This document shows positions 11,178 to 23,181 of a stretch of 64,000 bases of DNA, one piece after another. The stretch comes from Sphaerulina vaccinii (taxonomy: Eukaryota > Ascomycota > Dothideomycetes > Mycosphaerellales > Mycosphaerellaceae), in NCBI GenBank assembly GCA_022570795.1, contig JAKUDP010000007.1, forward strand, positions 186,001 to 250,000, given 5' to 3'. The notes below the pieces were generated by a model that was not told the origin of the DNA, did not search any database, and saw nothing but the letters and a program-made list of their open reading frames with translations. Positions within the stretch are counted from its first letter, which is position 1. Every line of letters begins with the position of its first letter. The translations under genes and the position numbers were made by a program.

Positions 11178-14100
11178 TATATATAATCCGACCCTAATTC
11201 TTTACTTTTAGAATTATAAAACAACTCGAAAAACAAACTACTAACCTCTCTATAACTATATTAATACTTTAGATAGTAGGCGCTATACCTATAAAGAAGG
11301 TATACTATAAGGTAGAGGATTAGGACGATTAGAACAACTAAACAAAGCGATCTATAATAGCTCTATAGATTTAGTAATATATCGACTCTAATAGCGCCGA
11401 TATATAACTAGAGCCTATAAAAGACTCTAAGTACCTAATAGTTATAGAAGATAAGTCTAAAATAATATAAGAATAGAGGTTTATTATAGATATAAAGTAT
11501 AAGGTAGTAGCGTATAGATAAGCCGACTTTAACAAATTCGATAATATATATATATACTTTACTTAGTACTTCGACGATTTAGCTAATAATACCTATAAGA
11601 TAAGACTTATAAATAAGGCAATATTGTATAACAAGTACGTACTATTTATAGAGATATATAAACCTATAGAATGCTATAGTAAAGAGATATACTTAGCGAG
11701 ATTATATATACTAGAACTCGGTTAGAAAGGCTATATATCTTATAAGAACTAGGCTAATATATAGCTATTACTTAAACTATATATATAGGTAGTTAAATAT
11801 AGTAACGCCGATAAGCTACTATCTAAGTTTATTAGTACTATTGCTAAAAGTAACTACTCTACTACGACTACTATATATAGAAAGATCTATAGTAATAATA
11901 GCTCTACTACTTAGTTATTAACTAAGGTAGTAAGCTACTAGATTAATATAAATCGCGAGCTACTAAGCCTATATTTATATAGCGCAAACGCTATATTTAG
12001 TAACCTTAACTTAGAGGATAATACTAACTCGAATATACCTCCTCTACTACCTCCGAGTAGTATATATAATAATAAAAGAAGCAAGAAGTATATATATCTT
12101 ACTAGTAAGCCTAAAGTAGACAACTATATAATATTAGCTATATATACTATTACTAATCTAAAGAAATAGCCTATAGCTAAAAATTGTAACTCTAAGTTTA
12201 AAAAATACTTTAAGAACTACTTTACTAAGCTTAAGGAAGATAGCAACCTTCTTACTAATATAAAGAAGAAGTTCCCTAATAATACTAAATATAACAACTT
12301 CTTAGCTAGCAATATAGCTAGTAGTATACTAAGTACTATATTAATACCGAAACTAGTAATTAATATACTTTATAATAATAGCTAAAATAGTAGTTATAGC
12401 TATACTATACTAGTTTATATAGTATACCGCACGGAACGTGCGCCTATAGATACTACTAATATATAGGCCTATAATAGCTATACAAATATATATATTATTA
12501 ACTATTATTTGAAGGCCGCATTTTAACTATATTATATAGTCCGAGGTGCAGCTATTCGAGCCGGCACTACTATATTTAAGGTTGTTACTTATAGTAACTA
12601 TATACTAGATATTAGTCTAGTAATACTTACGCTATACGACGTCGCCTATATACTAGGCTTTTATACAAATATTATAGCTTACTATATTCTTAAGAAATCC
12701 GATCTATAGTAGTATAGCTTTAAGAACTTACTCTATCGACGCGACAAGGCTACTAACTAAGATACCTTTATCGCAAGGCTTTATAAGCCTAATAACAATA
12801 TACCCTACCTTGCTATAACTATACTAGCGCTATATAATATTATAGTATAAATAATATTTATAAATCTTTAAGAACAAAATAGTATATATATACTAGTTAC
12901 TCTAACCTTACCTCTACCAAACCTACTACTTATACTCTTTTTATACTAGTCTAAAGCCCCTACTAACCTCTATAGGCCTATAGGTATAAGCTTAAAAGCT
13001 TGTATACTAAGGCAACTTACTATAAGGTAATAGTATATAATACTCGGTTATATAGGCAAAGAGAGATTAAGAGAGTTCTATAAGTATATACTTAGTATAG
13101 AGGTTATAGAGGATATAGAGAAGGACTTAGATAAGCTACGAATAGAAGACTATAAGGTTTGCGCTACTAGTAAGAGTATATATATTTACTTATATATCGA
13201 ACAATTATAAGAAACAACCTCTTTTAGCTATATTATTATAGATACCTACTTCTTTATAGAGGTATACGACAGCTCTAAATATATACTTTACCTTATAGAC
13301 CTTATAATATTACTAGAGTTTGTAGAAGCTACTATATTTAAAAAAGGCGAGATACTTACTAATATAATTATAAGAGTTATTTAATTAGCTAACTTAATAG
13401 ATTGTATTATTATATAGCTTAGTACTAATATAGATTCTATACTAATTAATTCTTAAAGAATAATAACTAAGTACTTCGAAACTATATTAAAAAATAAGAG
13501 TATTCGGTAGATACTAGCTATAAAGAAAGGCTATTACTAATTGCCAGCCAAAATATATAGCAAATAACTAATCGATACTATATATTGCCTTATATAATAA
13601 AGTAACTTTGGTATTAAACTCTAGCCTAAGTATATATACGTAGCTATATATATACTTAATCGATTGCCTATACCTAGCAAATATAGTAGTAAAATACTAA
13701 TTAAGTTAGTAACTAGATAGAAGCCAAACCTCTTAAACCTCTATATATTTAGCTATAAGGCCTATATTTATAAAGTTAGTATAGACTAACCTAAGAAGCT
13801 AGAAAAGATACTAGTATAAGCTTATATTAGCTACCTCTATAGCTTTATTAGTAATAATATATATAGAGTATAGATACTATCTTAAAAGTATATAATTACT
13901 ACTTCCTATATATACTTTAATAAGAGGTAGTTCTATCGACTAGGCGACTTAGATATTGTAGTTGTTATACCTAGCTTATTAGACGATATCGATATACCTT
14001 ATATAGATATAGAAAAGGCTATTATAGCTAAGTTATATAATCTCTAGTTATTAGGTTAATATATAACTAATCTAGTATAATAACTAATTGCAGATACTCT

Positions 14101-16646
14101 ATATAATACCGATAATTATATATAAGAGCCCTCGGCTAATTAGAGCCCTATAAATACCTCTAATAACTCGTAGGTTGCGATAGAAATAGTAGCAAAAGTT
14201 ATAGAATAGCTATTTCTAGGCAATATACTAACTTTGCTACCTAAGTAGGATTACCTATAATACTTAATATAGGTAGATCTTACTTAGAAATAGGGGTATA
14301 AAGATATAGAAGCTCCTTCTAGTATATAGATGCTACTACTAGAGGAGCCCGAATATCCCTATAGTTCCTCTAAAAAGGTAAGAGTACCTAAAATTAATAT
14401 TAAAATAATTAATAATAAATTATAGTTTCTTTCGAAATACCTATATATAATAGACTATAGACTATATAGTAATAGTATAGATAAACTAAGATATAGGGAA
14501 TACTCTACTACTATACTAGATATAGGACCCCTACTACTACTATCTCTACTACTAATAGATTAAGAGGTAGAACTTACTAGCTTAATATCTAAGCTAGTAA
14601 GGTATACTATAGACAATCTAGTACGTATTGTATTAAGTAGATTAAGTACTAATAATAATATAATACTACTATTTATAACAAACTACGAAGCTTATACTCT
14701 TACTAATATAATATAGCTTTCTAAGCTATATTATTATAGTATAACTATAATATAGAGTCTGTAGCTATATAGTATAGTAGCATTAATAGTATTAATAACT
14801 ATAATAAGCTATAAGCAAAATAGGCTATTATACTACTATAATTTGCTACTAGAACTAAGAGGCTAGAAAGCTATAAAGAAATATAAACAAGCTATAGAAT
14901 TTACTACTATAGCGCACTTAGAATAGAACAAACTTATAGAAATAAATACCTTTCTATAGGTAGATAAGTTAGAAGTACCTATAAGTAAATATAAGCTTCT
15001 ACCTAGTTTGCTATTAACCTAGGTATTTAAATACAAATTCGATAAATAGTCTTATTATATATAAAACAAGGCACGACTATATATATATAGCGACCTTTAA
15101 GGTATAATATTCGATACTTATATAGCTATAGTAATAGCGTGCATATTCTGCTTCTACTATATATTAGCTACTATATTTAGAATAGAAATAGAGCAATTTG
15201 ACGTTATTAATACGTTTCTTAATACCTTACTACCTTATACTATATATATATAGGCGCCTAAGAGGTTTAGATAGAAGAGCAAAGTGTTATAGCTATTATA
15301 AGTACTCTACGGCCTTAAAGAAGCCTCTATATTATAGTAGGCTAAGTTTACTATATTACTTTTAGAGTTTGGCCTATATCTAATACTAGACGTTCTATAC
15401 CTATACTATAATAATAAGAGTATACTAGTCTTTTTCTATATAGACAATATTATTATAATCTACTATAAGAAGAATAAGATATATATATAAGCCCTTAAAT
15501 AACAACTATTCGAATGTTATAATATAACTTTATAAAGTAAAGTAAAGTAGTTTCTTAGTATTAAAATCTATAGAGATAGAGCTAAGAAGCTTATATACCT
15601 CTCGTAATAGGAGTATATTAAGTATATAGTACAAAGGTTTAGTATTACTCTAGGTAACAAATAGACTAATATACCTATACCTATAAATATAGATTAGTCT
15701 ATACCTAAGAGCTACTATACCGAGAAATAGCTAGTTCTTAACTACTAATAACACATTAGTTTAATTAACTAGTATACTATTAAAACAAGGCTAGACGTTA
15801 CAAAAGTAGCCTCTATACTTAGTTATTACTTAGTTAATCTAACAAAAGTATACCTCTAAGCTATAAACTACTATATTCGATACCTCTTATAAACTAAGCT
15901 ATTATACTTAGTCTATAGTTACTTCAAGGCTTACTTACTATATATATATAGTAATAAGGTACCTCTATTATAATAAGGTAGCTTTCTTAGTACCTCCGAC
16001 GCTAGCTTTATAGATTATAGTAACTTTAAGAGCTCTAAGGGCTATATATTCTTTGTATTTAGTAGACTAACTTTATAGAAAGCTAGTAAGTAATCGACTA
16101 TTACAAAAAGTACTACTAAGGCCGAACTTACTATATTATTATATACTAGAAGCAAGCTTATTTAGTAGCAATTACTATTTAAATAACTATCTATTATATT
16201 CGATAATATACTAACCCTCTACTATAACAACTAATAAACAATTCGATTAATAACTAAGGAAGGTATAGTTAATAGTAAGCTTCGATATATTAATATATAC
16301 TAATACTAGCTATAATAAGAGGTATAGAACAACGAGCTTAACGTCGAATATATACCGACATAAAATATACCTATAGACAGCCTTACCAAACTACTTACTA
16401 TATAATAATAATAGTAGTTTATTATATAGCTAGGCCTTTAACTAATACTAATACCTAATATATAGGAAACAAGCAATACTCGCTTACTAAGCACGTACTA
16501 AAACAAGTTAGAGAAACCCTCCTTAGTAGGAATCGATATAATAGTAGATAGCGAGGTAGCTACTAGTAGTACCTAGGTATAATAGTATATATCTACTTTA
16601 GGAAGAAGGTCGATAGATAACTACTATATATAGCGCTATACTAGTT

Positions 16647-16655
16647 AAAGGGGTG
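16647..16655 (+). other. Polypurine tract of element B
   Basis: AAAGGGGTG lies immediately before the 3' LTR, in the position and composition expected for priming second-strand synthesis. It is one of the few G-rich spots left in the element. Confidence 0.75.
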
Positions 16656-16879
16656 TGTTGCGCGGATAGCCGAAAACACCGAATATAAGCCAAGAATATA
16701 GGAAAACTAGCCCTCTAGGCTTGTATAGAGATTTCTTAGATCTTAGCGAGCAATTTAGTATATAGAATATACTATAGATTGCTTAGAACTATTAGTTGTT
16801 AACTCCTACACGATCTGATCCATATATTCCAATATTCATGAAATTGCCAAGTGATTACGTAACCGACTGCCTCGCATCA
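16656..16879 (+). repeat. 3' LTR of element B
   Basis: 224 bp, ending CTCGCATCA before the right target duplication. The right-hand ~80 bp (from about 16800) keep CpA and TpG, whereas the same positions in the left LTR are converted to TpA, the mirror image of the left LTR pattern. Confidence 0.95.
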
Positions 16880-16943
16880 AATAGCTTCAAGGACAGACCC
16901 GGAAACTTTGCGGGAAGCGAGAGCCTTGTCGGATGGCCAGGCT
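16880..16943 (-). pseudogene. Transketolase, short upstream remnant beyond the retrotransposon
   Basis: The first five bases (AATAG) are the right target duplication. The minus strand reads about 20 codons including SDKALASRKVSGSVLEAI, which join in frame to the fragment at 9996-10939 once one copy of the target duplication is removed. Similarity stops at about 16943 and the next sequence upstream is the uracil-DNA glycosylase promoter. The N-terminal half of the enzyme was therefore already missing, or lost in the same rearrangement. Confidence 0.85.
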
Positions 16944-17073
16944 GACAACAAAGTTGTGCTGATGTAATCGTTCTGACAAGGATCATCGCTCACGTCTTGT
17001 CACGTCAACGACGCGATCTCCGTTCCAACATCTCACATCAGCACAAGACCAGCATCATACTGTACCACACAGC

Positions 17074-18086
17074 ATGTCTCTCAAACGAAAAGCAGCCAAC
17101 ACGGCCTTGGATGCCGTCAAGAAACCGAAAGCCAATGGCTCAATCACAGCTTTCTTTGGACAGCCGAAATCCAATGGTCCAACATCATCAACGAATCCAG
17201 CGAAGCCCAGCGAAGCGACAACTGCACCGGCAACACTAGACGCAAAGTTCGACAAAGAAGCCTGGCTTGCAAAGCTCAGCGACGAACAGAAAGGTCTCCT
17301 TAAGCTGGAGATTGAGACCCTCCATGAGAGCTGGCTGGGCGTACTCAAGGACGAGGTGACGAGCAAAGAGTTCCTGGACCTCAAGAGATTCCTGAAGAAA
17401 GAGGTGGAAACTGGCAAGAAAGTCTTCCCGCCTAGCGAGGATGTCTATAGCTGGTATGAGCACTATACATATATCCCTCATAGTCATCGCATTGGCTGAA
17501 CTAATCTCTCAACAGGTCGAGACATACGCCTCTACAGAGTGTGAAAGCTGTGATCTTGGGTCAAGATCCGTATCACAATATCAACCAGGCACATGGGCTT
17601 TGTTTTTCTGTGAGGCCACCGATCCCAGCGCCACCGAGTTTGAAGAACATGTATATTGCACTCAAGAAGGACTATCCGGACTTCACGCCGCCTCCAAAGA
17701 ATGGCGGCTTGCTCACGCCTTGGGCTGATCGGGGAGTGCTTATGCTAAACACTTGCCTGACCGTACGAGCGCATGAGGCGAATAGCCATGCAAAGAAAGG
17801 CTGGGAGACCTTCACACAGAAAGTCATCGACGAAGTCGCGAAGAGGAGAACACGAGGTGTTGTGTTCCTGGCTTGGGGAAAGCCTGCGCAGGAGAGGTGC
17901 AAGAAGATCAATGGTACGAAGCATCTGGTGCTCAAGAGTGTGCACCCAAGTCCGTTGTCGGCACATAAGGGTTTCTTGGATTGTGGTCATTTCAAGGCTG
18001 CTAATGTGTGGTTGAAGGAAAGGTATGGCGAAGAGGGCGTCATTGACTGGAATCTCGATGTCAAGCCGGAGGAAGCTGGCGCGTGA
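17074..18086 (+). CDS. UNG1: Uracil-DNA glycosylase
   Basis: Exons 17074-17453 and 17516-18086 give 316 residues; the intron splits the Trp codon at 127. Family 1 UNG removes uracil from DNA as the first step of base excision repair. Motif GQDPYH (142-147) carries the catalytic Asp144, and HPSPLSAHKGF (270-280) carries His270 and the DNA-intercalating loop. The N-terminus is Lys-rich and includes NGSITAFF (21-28), like the PCNA-interacting box of nuclear UNG forms but lacking the usual Gln. The start is about 195 bp from the RIP-mutated element, yet the gene shows no RIP-like composition. Confidence 0.96.
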
Positions 18087-18527
18087 AATCCGCCTGCCGA
18101 ATCGCACTGGCACGTGTTGATCTGCTCGAAATCGAAGAGTAAGCTTTGTTTCCATGACTTCAGAACGTATCCAACGTGTAGAAGCACTGAATCTGGACCG
18201 CTGTGAACAGACACGTCTCGGCTGGAAAGCTGCATGTCTCCAATGATTTGGCTTTGACAGCGAGTATCTCTGAATGAATACCTCGATCGAGTCGCTACTG
18301 TCTGCGCTCGCGTCGCCTCAGTCCTCGTACTCTCAACTCGGGACACCTTCGTTGGCCTTCGCGATTTCCCTGCCTGGGCTATGCGTAGCACCTTCTGGAG
18401 CTGAGTCGCTACTTCCACCAAGTTAGCCGCTCTGTTTACGACCCACACTGGTACTCTCCCAGCTGCTCTTTCAAGTCTTCATCTGTACCAACACCCCCAG
18501 CAATCAGGATAAACATCACCACTCAAC
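18087..18527. other. Intergenic region
   Basis: No gene seen. It contains the UNG 3' flank and the upstream region of the next gene. Confidence 0.5.
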
Positions 18528-19089
18528 ATGGCTCAGAGCACAGTGTATGGACCAGTGAGTCCGCATTGCATTATCTCCACGTCTAGCGCGACCACTAAGC
18601 ATTTCACAGGCACCAACACGACTTATCTTCGCCCTCGGATTTCTCGAGGAACTCGAGAAGTACCCATCAAACATTGGAGACATCACACTGGAGAATGGCG
18701 ATGCTCAAGCCCATGCCCTGGTTGCACGCATATCCCTCCGATTCCATCTCGCGATGGACTTCTTGGAGCAAGCAGAAGCATACAACCTCAAGCCGGAAAT
18801 GTTCTCAATGACCGGCTACGCCACAGGCTTCTGGCCTGCAGATTGCAGTACGACGTACGCACATCCATTCGGCCAAGCTCACCGTATTCTGACCCACGTG
18901 TGTCATACGGTACTCGACTGGCGTGACTGGCGTGCTGGTAGAATGGCCTCGGTGCCCGGGATACCACCAAGGTCATTCTACAACCAACCTGCACCGTTGC
19001 AAAGAGAGATCAACCACCTGCTGGCGATGGTGAGGAAAGCCGTGTTCAGGGAAAGATGGAATTGGTGGACCGATAGCAGAGTCCAATGA
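18528..19089 (+). CDS. Conserved-looking protein of unknown function
   Basis: A 27 bp first exon (18528-18554), an intron of 55 bp, then 18610-19089, giving 168 residues. The splice joins YGP to APTRL and keeps one open frame. The protein has no signal peptide or membrane span. It is rich in Trp and aromatic residues toward the C-terminus (FWPADC, DWRDWRAGRM, RERWNWWTD). I do not recognise the family. The tiny first exon ending in GTGAGT and the uninterrupted frame afterwards support a real gene. Confidence 0.7.
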
Positions 19090-19223
19090 GGCACAACCAT
19101 GAGACTTCTCCGCCGACTTTGACACACTAAGCGGCCGTGAGGAGTTTCAAGTCGCCAGCAGAGGCAAGGCAGAAAACGGAGAGACTAGACATTGATGGGA
19201 CCAGAATGCAGGAACTTTCCAGC

Positions 19224-19815
19224 TTATACCACTTTCAAATTCACACTCTCACACCTCTCCATAGGAAGCTTCTCGATGCTCACAACCCGTCCATACCACA
19301 ACGTCCAACTTTCGTCTGCACAAGGAGTTGGAACGCTTGCACAATCAGGCCCGCCCACCTTCTCGTTCGCGGTTGAGACTATCGAAGGACAAGCCCAGAA
19401 TCCTTCAATTGATCAGCATCCTCCAATACCAGACATGAAAAACTGACTTACCTCCATCTCCACTGCCATCGACATTAACCATTCCACCCTCGATCGAAAA
19501 CACCTTACTCCCACCATCCAACTCTGTCGTTACTTGTGCCATCTCCTGCACCGGAAGAGCGACTTCGTGATCATCGATCATAAGTTTTGAGTCCACGATG
19601 GAAGCTTGTGCTGCTGTTTCTGCTTGTTGTTGTTCATGAAGCTGTAAGAGTCCTGTGCCGGAGCCGGAGTCGATATGAGTTATCGTCCAGACATTGTTGT
19701 CGTTGTTCGAATTGATAGCTTGAAGAGTGAAAGATACGATATCGTCTCGTATGATGTTGAGTGGGAGGGCGTAGATCGTGCTGAGGGTGGTAAACAGCAG
19801 TATGAGTGGAAGCAT
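19224..19815 (-). CDS. Small secreted protein, unknown family
   Basis: Exons 19815-19452 and 19378-19224 (intron 73 bp, phase 1) give 172 residues. Residues 1-16 form a signal peptide (MLPLILLFTTLSTIYA). The mature part has no cysteine until the second exon, which holds three (GPDCAS, TPCADE, ERCES). The middle is rich in Gln, Glu and Ala (LHEQQQAETAAQAS). Probably extracellular. If the intron is ignored the protein ends early at 19405, but the GTAAGT donor and the cysteines beyond the acceptor favour the spliced form. No known domain recognised. Confidence 0.75.
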
Positions 19816-20628
19816 GGTGTATACGATGGACTGAGACCTATTGGGACCTATCGAGCGTTCTTAAATGACTGAGAAGCCTCAAACGTGCTCATAGCACTAA
19901 AGTGACCGAACTTTGCTTGGAAGACGCAATCAATCTTGGAGTTCTGATTGATCTTAGCACTGGCTTCATGGCGCAAGGAGTCTGTTCAATAGCTGTTTTG
20001 ACACTTCGACAGGATGTCATAAGTAGAGCCGCTTCTGATCACTTTCGCCACATGCGTGCTTTAGCTGACGAAGTGAGAATGGCTACAGCTGCGCTGCAGC
20101 CAAGCAAACGTGCCTAAGAGAGTTTGAGTCAGCTAGGTGAAGTTATGGACATGCCTCAAACAGCATCCCTGCCATTGAGCAAGTATGCGACTCTCGCAAC
20201 GTCAAAGAAGTATGTCCCGTGTACAGTATTGTTCGGTCATGTCCTTCACATTACATTTCCTACGAGAGCTCCATCTACGTAGGAGCATCGAGAGTGTGAT
20301 CTAGGTATCAACTCCAATCCTTCTATGCCCGTCGTACCAAGTTTCGGTACGCAATGTATCAACGCCGGCCGTCTCAATACTATGCCACGCTCCTACTCAA
20401 TATCCTTCCGGCCGTCTCCATGTATGCAGTCCTGCTGCCATCGGCAGATTATGTTTAGTCGTGCTTTGCACGAAATGCTGAAGTCGAGTTGCATTGTAAC
20501 CCGATGTTAATGTCTCGCTGAGCAAATGCCATTGCTGTCGCAGGTCGAATGTGGCGAGTGCGGCGCCAGGCGTGTGCCCAAAAGTGTTATGCAAAGTGGT
20601 ATGCAGAATCCCGCCAAACGGTGACCTT
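19816..20628. other. Intergenic region, 0.8 kb
   Basis: I see only short frames without motifs. It lies between the start of the small secreted protein gene and the 3' end of the metalloprotease gene. Confidence 0.5.
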
Positions 20629-23181
20629 TCACTTGGATATGATCAAGCCAAAGCCATCTAGCCAAGGGCCGCAGCTACCGTAAATGCCTGCAATGTTGTA
20701 TCCTCGAGGTGGGATCAATGTATGTCTGCTCGAGAGATTAGTGGAGGTCACAGAACATTGTACTTGCGCACTTACCCAGAACCGCCAGTCGCCTTTCCGT
20801 AGATCTCGCTACGCCTGCCAGTTGTCGTCATAATCTGTAGGCCATCGATCCAAAATCCTGCCCTCAAGTAGAAGCCCAAGAGCATCTCACCACGCTGGAA
20901 GTTGAGCGCGAATTCGCTTCCTCCAGGTTTGCCGCCTCGCTTTCCAAATAATTCGCTCACTCCATCCTCGTAGAAGAATTCCAATCCATCAACCATATCG
21001 CCGTGATAAACCCTGATGGTCATCAAGAGCTTCTTCTGGTCGAACTTTCCTTGCTTATGGAAGTTGCCAAGTATAAGCTGTTGTGGTTGTGAGCCTTCCA
21101 TCTGGCTAGATCCGAGCTTGGAGCCTTTGAATCCAGGTCTCCCGTCAGGCAGCTTGATTTTTGCCTCCTTCGAGCAATAGCGTGAGAAGTCCTTGACCTC
21201 AAGCTCAGTTCCACCACAGCTGAAGACTTTGAGATCGATCTTGCGTTTCCGCTTCTCGCTTGGCAGTTGTTCCTGTATGCTCTTCTCGGTCAAAGTCACT
21301 GTTCGAGGTGCGCTGCTGGGCCCACTGCTAGGATCCACGTACTCGATGAAGTAGTGGCACACGTCGTCGCCCTCGGGATAGATCTCGATCCATGCAACTC
21401 CAGTAGCCGCAGTGACGAGCACAGTGTTGTTGTCAACAGTCCAAACCTGCACGCTCCTGTCCGCGTTCATAACCTGGTCCGTGGGCAGCTGAAATGTTGG
21501 GTGGTATCGAAATCGTAGTGCATCAAGTCTATGCCAGCTGCATTCGTCCTTCGGCAGACACAGCTTCTGGCCTTGCTGCTTCGTTCTCGTCGAATATGGT
21601 TCTCTGCACAGGAACGTCCGGTTCAGAGTTGTGTAGTCGCGCAGCATCACGCCAGATTCCTGGTGTGGACATCCAAGTAGATGCCCAGTTTCGTGCATGT
21701 GTGCACCAATGCCGATGTTTGCAGACTCCCAATTGCTGCCTCCTTCGTTGCAATCATTCGCCACATAGTTGGTGTCAGTCCTAGTACAGTCCGAGAATGC
21801 GGGCACCACCTCTTCCAAATGTGCAGGGTATGACTGCAGGCAATGCGATCCAAATATGGCCAATTTGACTTGATCGTCACCACCGCCAAGCGCAGCATGT
21901 CCGCGGATGGTGCCAACTTGCTTATCCCAGTGTGAGTCCAAGAACATGCATGACACGTATTGTGTCTGTCCAGGCCGCGTTCCAAAATACTCCTTTACCG
22001 CTTCCATAGCATATCCGTACAAATCTCCCTTCTTCTTCGCTGGCTCATACTGCTGCGCAACTTCCAGATCCTGGATCTCAGCAACAGTCTTGTTCAAGCG
22101 AACAACATGCACTTTCGCCTCATTGCGCATCTGTCCAGTCTCCATATCTTTCCACGTCAATGATCCTTGCTGCCATTCTTCCTCGTATCTGTAGCATCTT
22201 CTCCCGAAAGCATTGCGTTGCATCTGCTCTGCCGTGAAAGCTTGCCAGAGATATGCGGCCATTTTGAACTTCCTAATAGCTGTGGGAATGCCATTGCCTT
22301 CTTTCTGCACCCGCTCCGGGACTGCATCGTACGTTCCAGGGCTGTCCTTGGCTACTAGTAGACAAAGTTGCAATGGCGGTGCTGAGTTTAGTGGAAGGAA
22401 ATTGATGTTGATCCATGAGGAGTGTGCCGGTATGGAAGAGCTCGTAGGAGGCAGTTTCGGCGAGGTGAAGTCGAGGCGTAGTCTATTCGGGCCTGGTTGA
22501 AGGTGGACGAGCGCCTTGAAGTGGGAGTCGCATACTGGCCACGATATGGGCGGAAAGTTGTCGTTGTGGTGGCAGATGGTCACAGTGCCGTCAATGGGCT
22601 GAGATGGTTCGGCACACTGGCCAAAGATGAGGAGCACCTTTTGGTGGACCTACAGACGCCATGTCAGCCTTCCTCTCGTCTGCATGTCCTAATCTGCTGC
22701 ATACCCAAGAACCATCCGAGACTGAGAGGACGCGCGGCGCAAGAGGAGAGGTTGAAGGTGTTGGTCGTTCGCCATTCTGCACTGGCATTCCCTGCATCGT
22801 TGACAGTCAGTACTGTGAAATCCTGCTCTGTCCGAAGATATGCGAGCATACACTTATGCTGTAGCGATTGCTTTGCGAACTGGCCATACGAGGCCGCGGA
22901 GGCACGGGCGGTGCTTTCCCATTGGCGCCATTGACCGACAAGTTCGTATTAGATCTCGAAGACGACAGCGTTGTAGGCGGCGACACCTTGTTGTTGTTAT
23001 CCACGTAGGAATTGAGTGTCGACGAGGATTTGCTCAGCGGGTGTATACGTCCTTGAGTCTGTTCATCGTTGCCGGCTTCGGAGCTGTTGCCGCTTGCACT
23101 CGCACTCGCGCTCGGTGTTTCAACGATTGAGGCTTTGCTGCGCCGTCTCAAGGTCAAGTGAGTCTTCAGAAACGATGGCAT
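20629..23181 (-). CDS. Zinc metalloprotease with jacalin-like C-terminal domain (YIL108W/Zmp1 type)
   Basis: Exons 23181-22852, 22791-22705, 22649-20776 and 20725-20629 give 795 residues. The N-terminal ~110 residues are Ser/Asn/Pro-rich and probably disordered. A lectin-like lead segment begins near VLLIFGQCAEP. The zinc site HETGHLLGCPH (458-468) is the HExxHxxGxxH motif of metzincin-like proteases. The final ~165 residues have jacalin-like repeats (DGLEFFYEDG, GRRSEIYG, GSCGPWLDGFGLII); the last 32 codons are in exon 4. It lacks a signal peptide, so it is likely intracellular. An in-frame upstream ATG at 23256 exists, but MPSFLK at 23181 looks like the usual start. Physiological substrate unknown. 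Confidence 0.93.

Larger units (their letters stand above)
10940..16879 (+). mobile_element. Complete RIP-mutated Ty1/copia LTR retrotransposon (element B)
   Basis: A 5.94 kb element with LTRs of 223 and 224 bp, TG...CA ends, a flanking AATAG duplication, a primer-site-like start after the left LTR and a purine tract before the right LTR. The order of decayed domains is gag-like, integrase-like (about 13-14 kb), reverse transcriptase (about 14.9-15.5 kb; remnants of the NTFLN and YIDN-type motifs) and RNase H (about 15.99-16.15 kb; remnants of DASF and a KASK-type motif). Reverse transcriptase after integrase identifies copia rather than gypsy. Stop codons are everywhere and CpA/TpG are almost absent, so it cannot move by itself. 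The outer ~100 bp at each end are nearly free of RIP. Confidence 0.95.
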
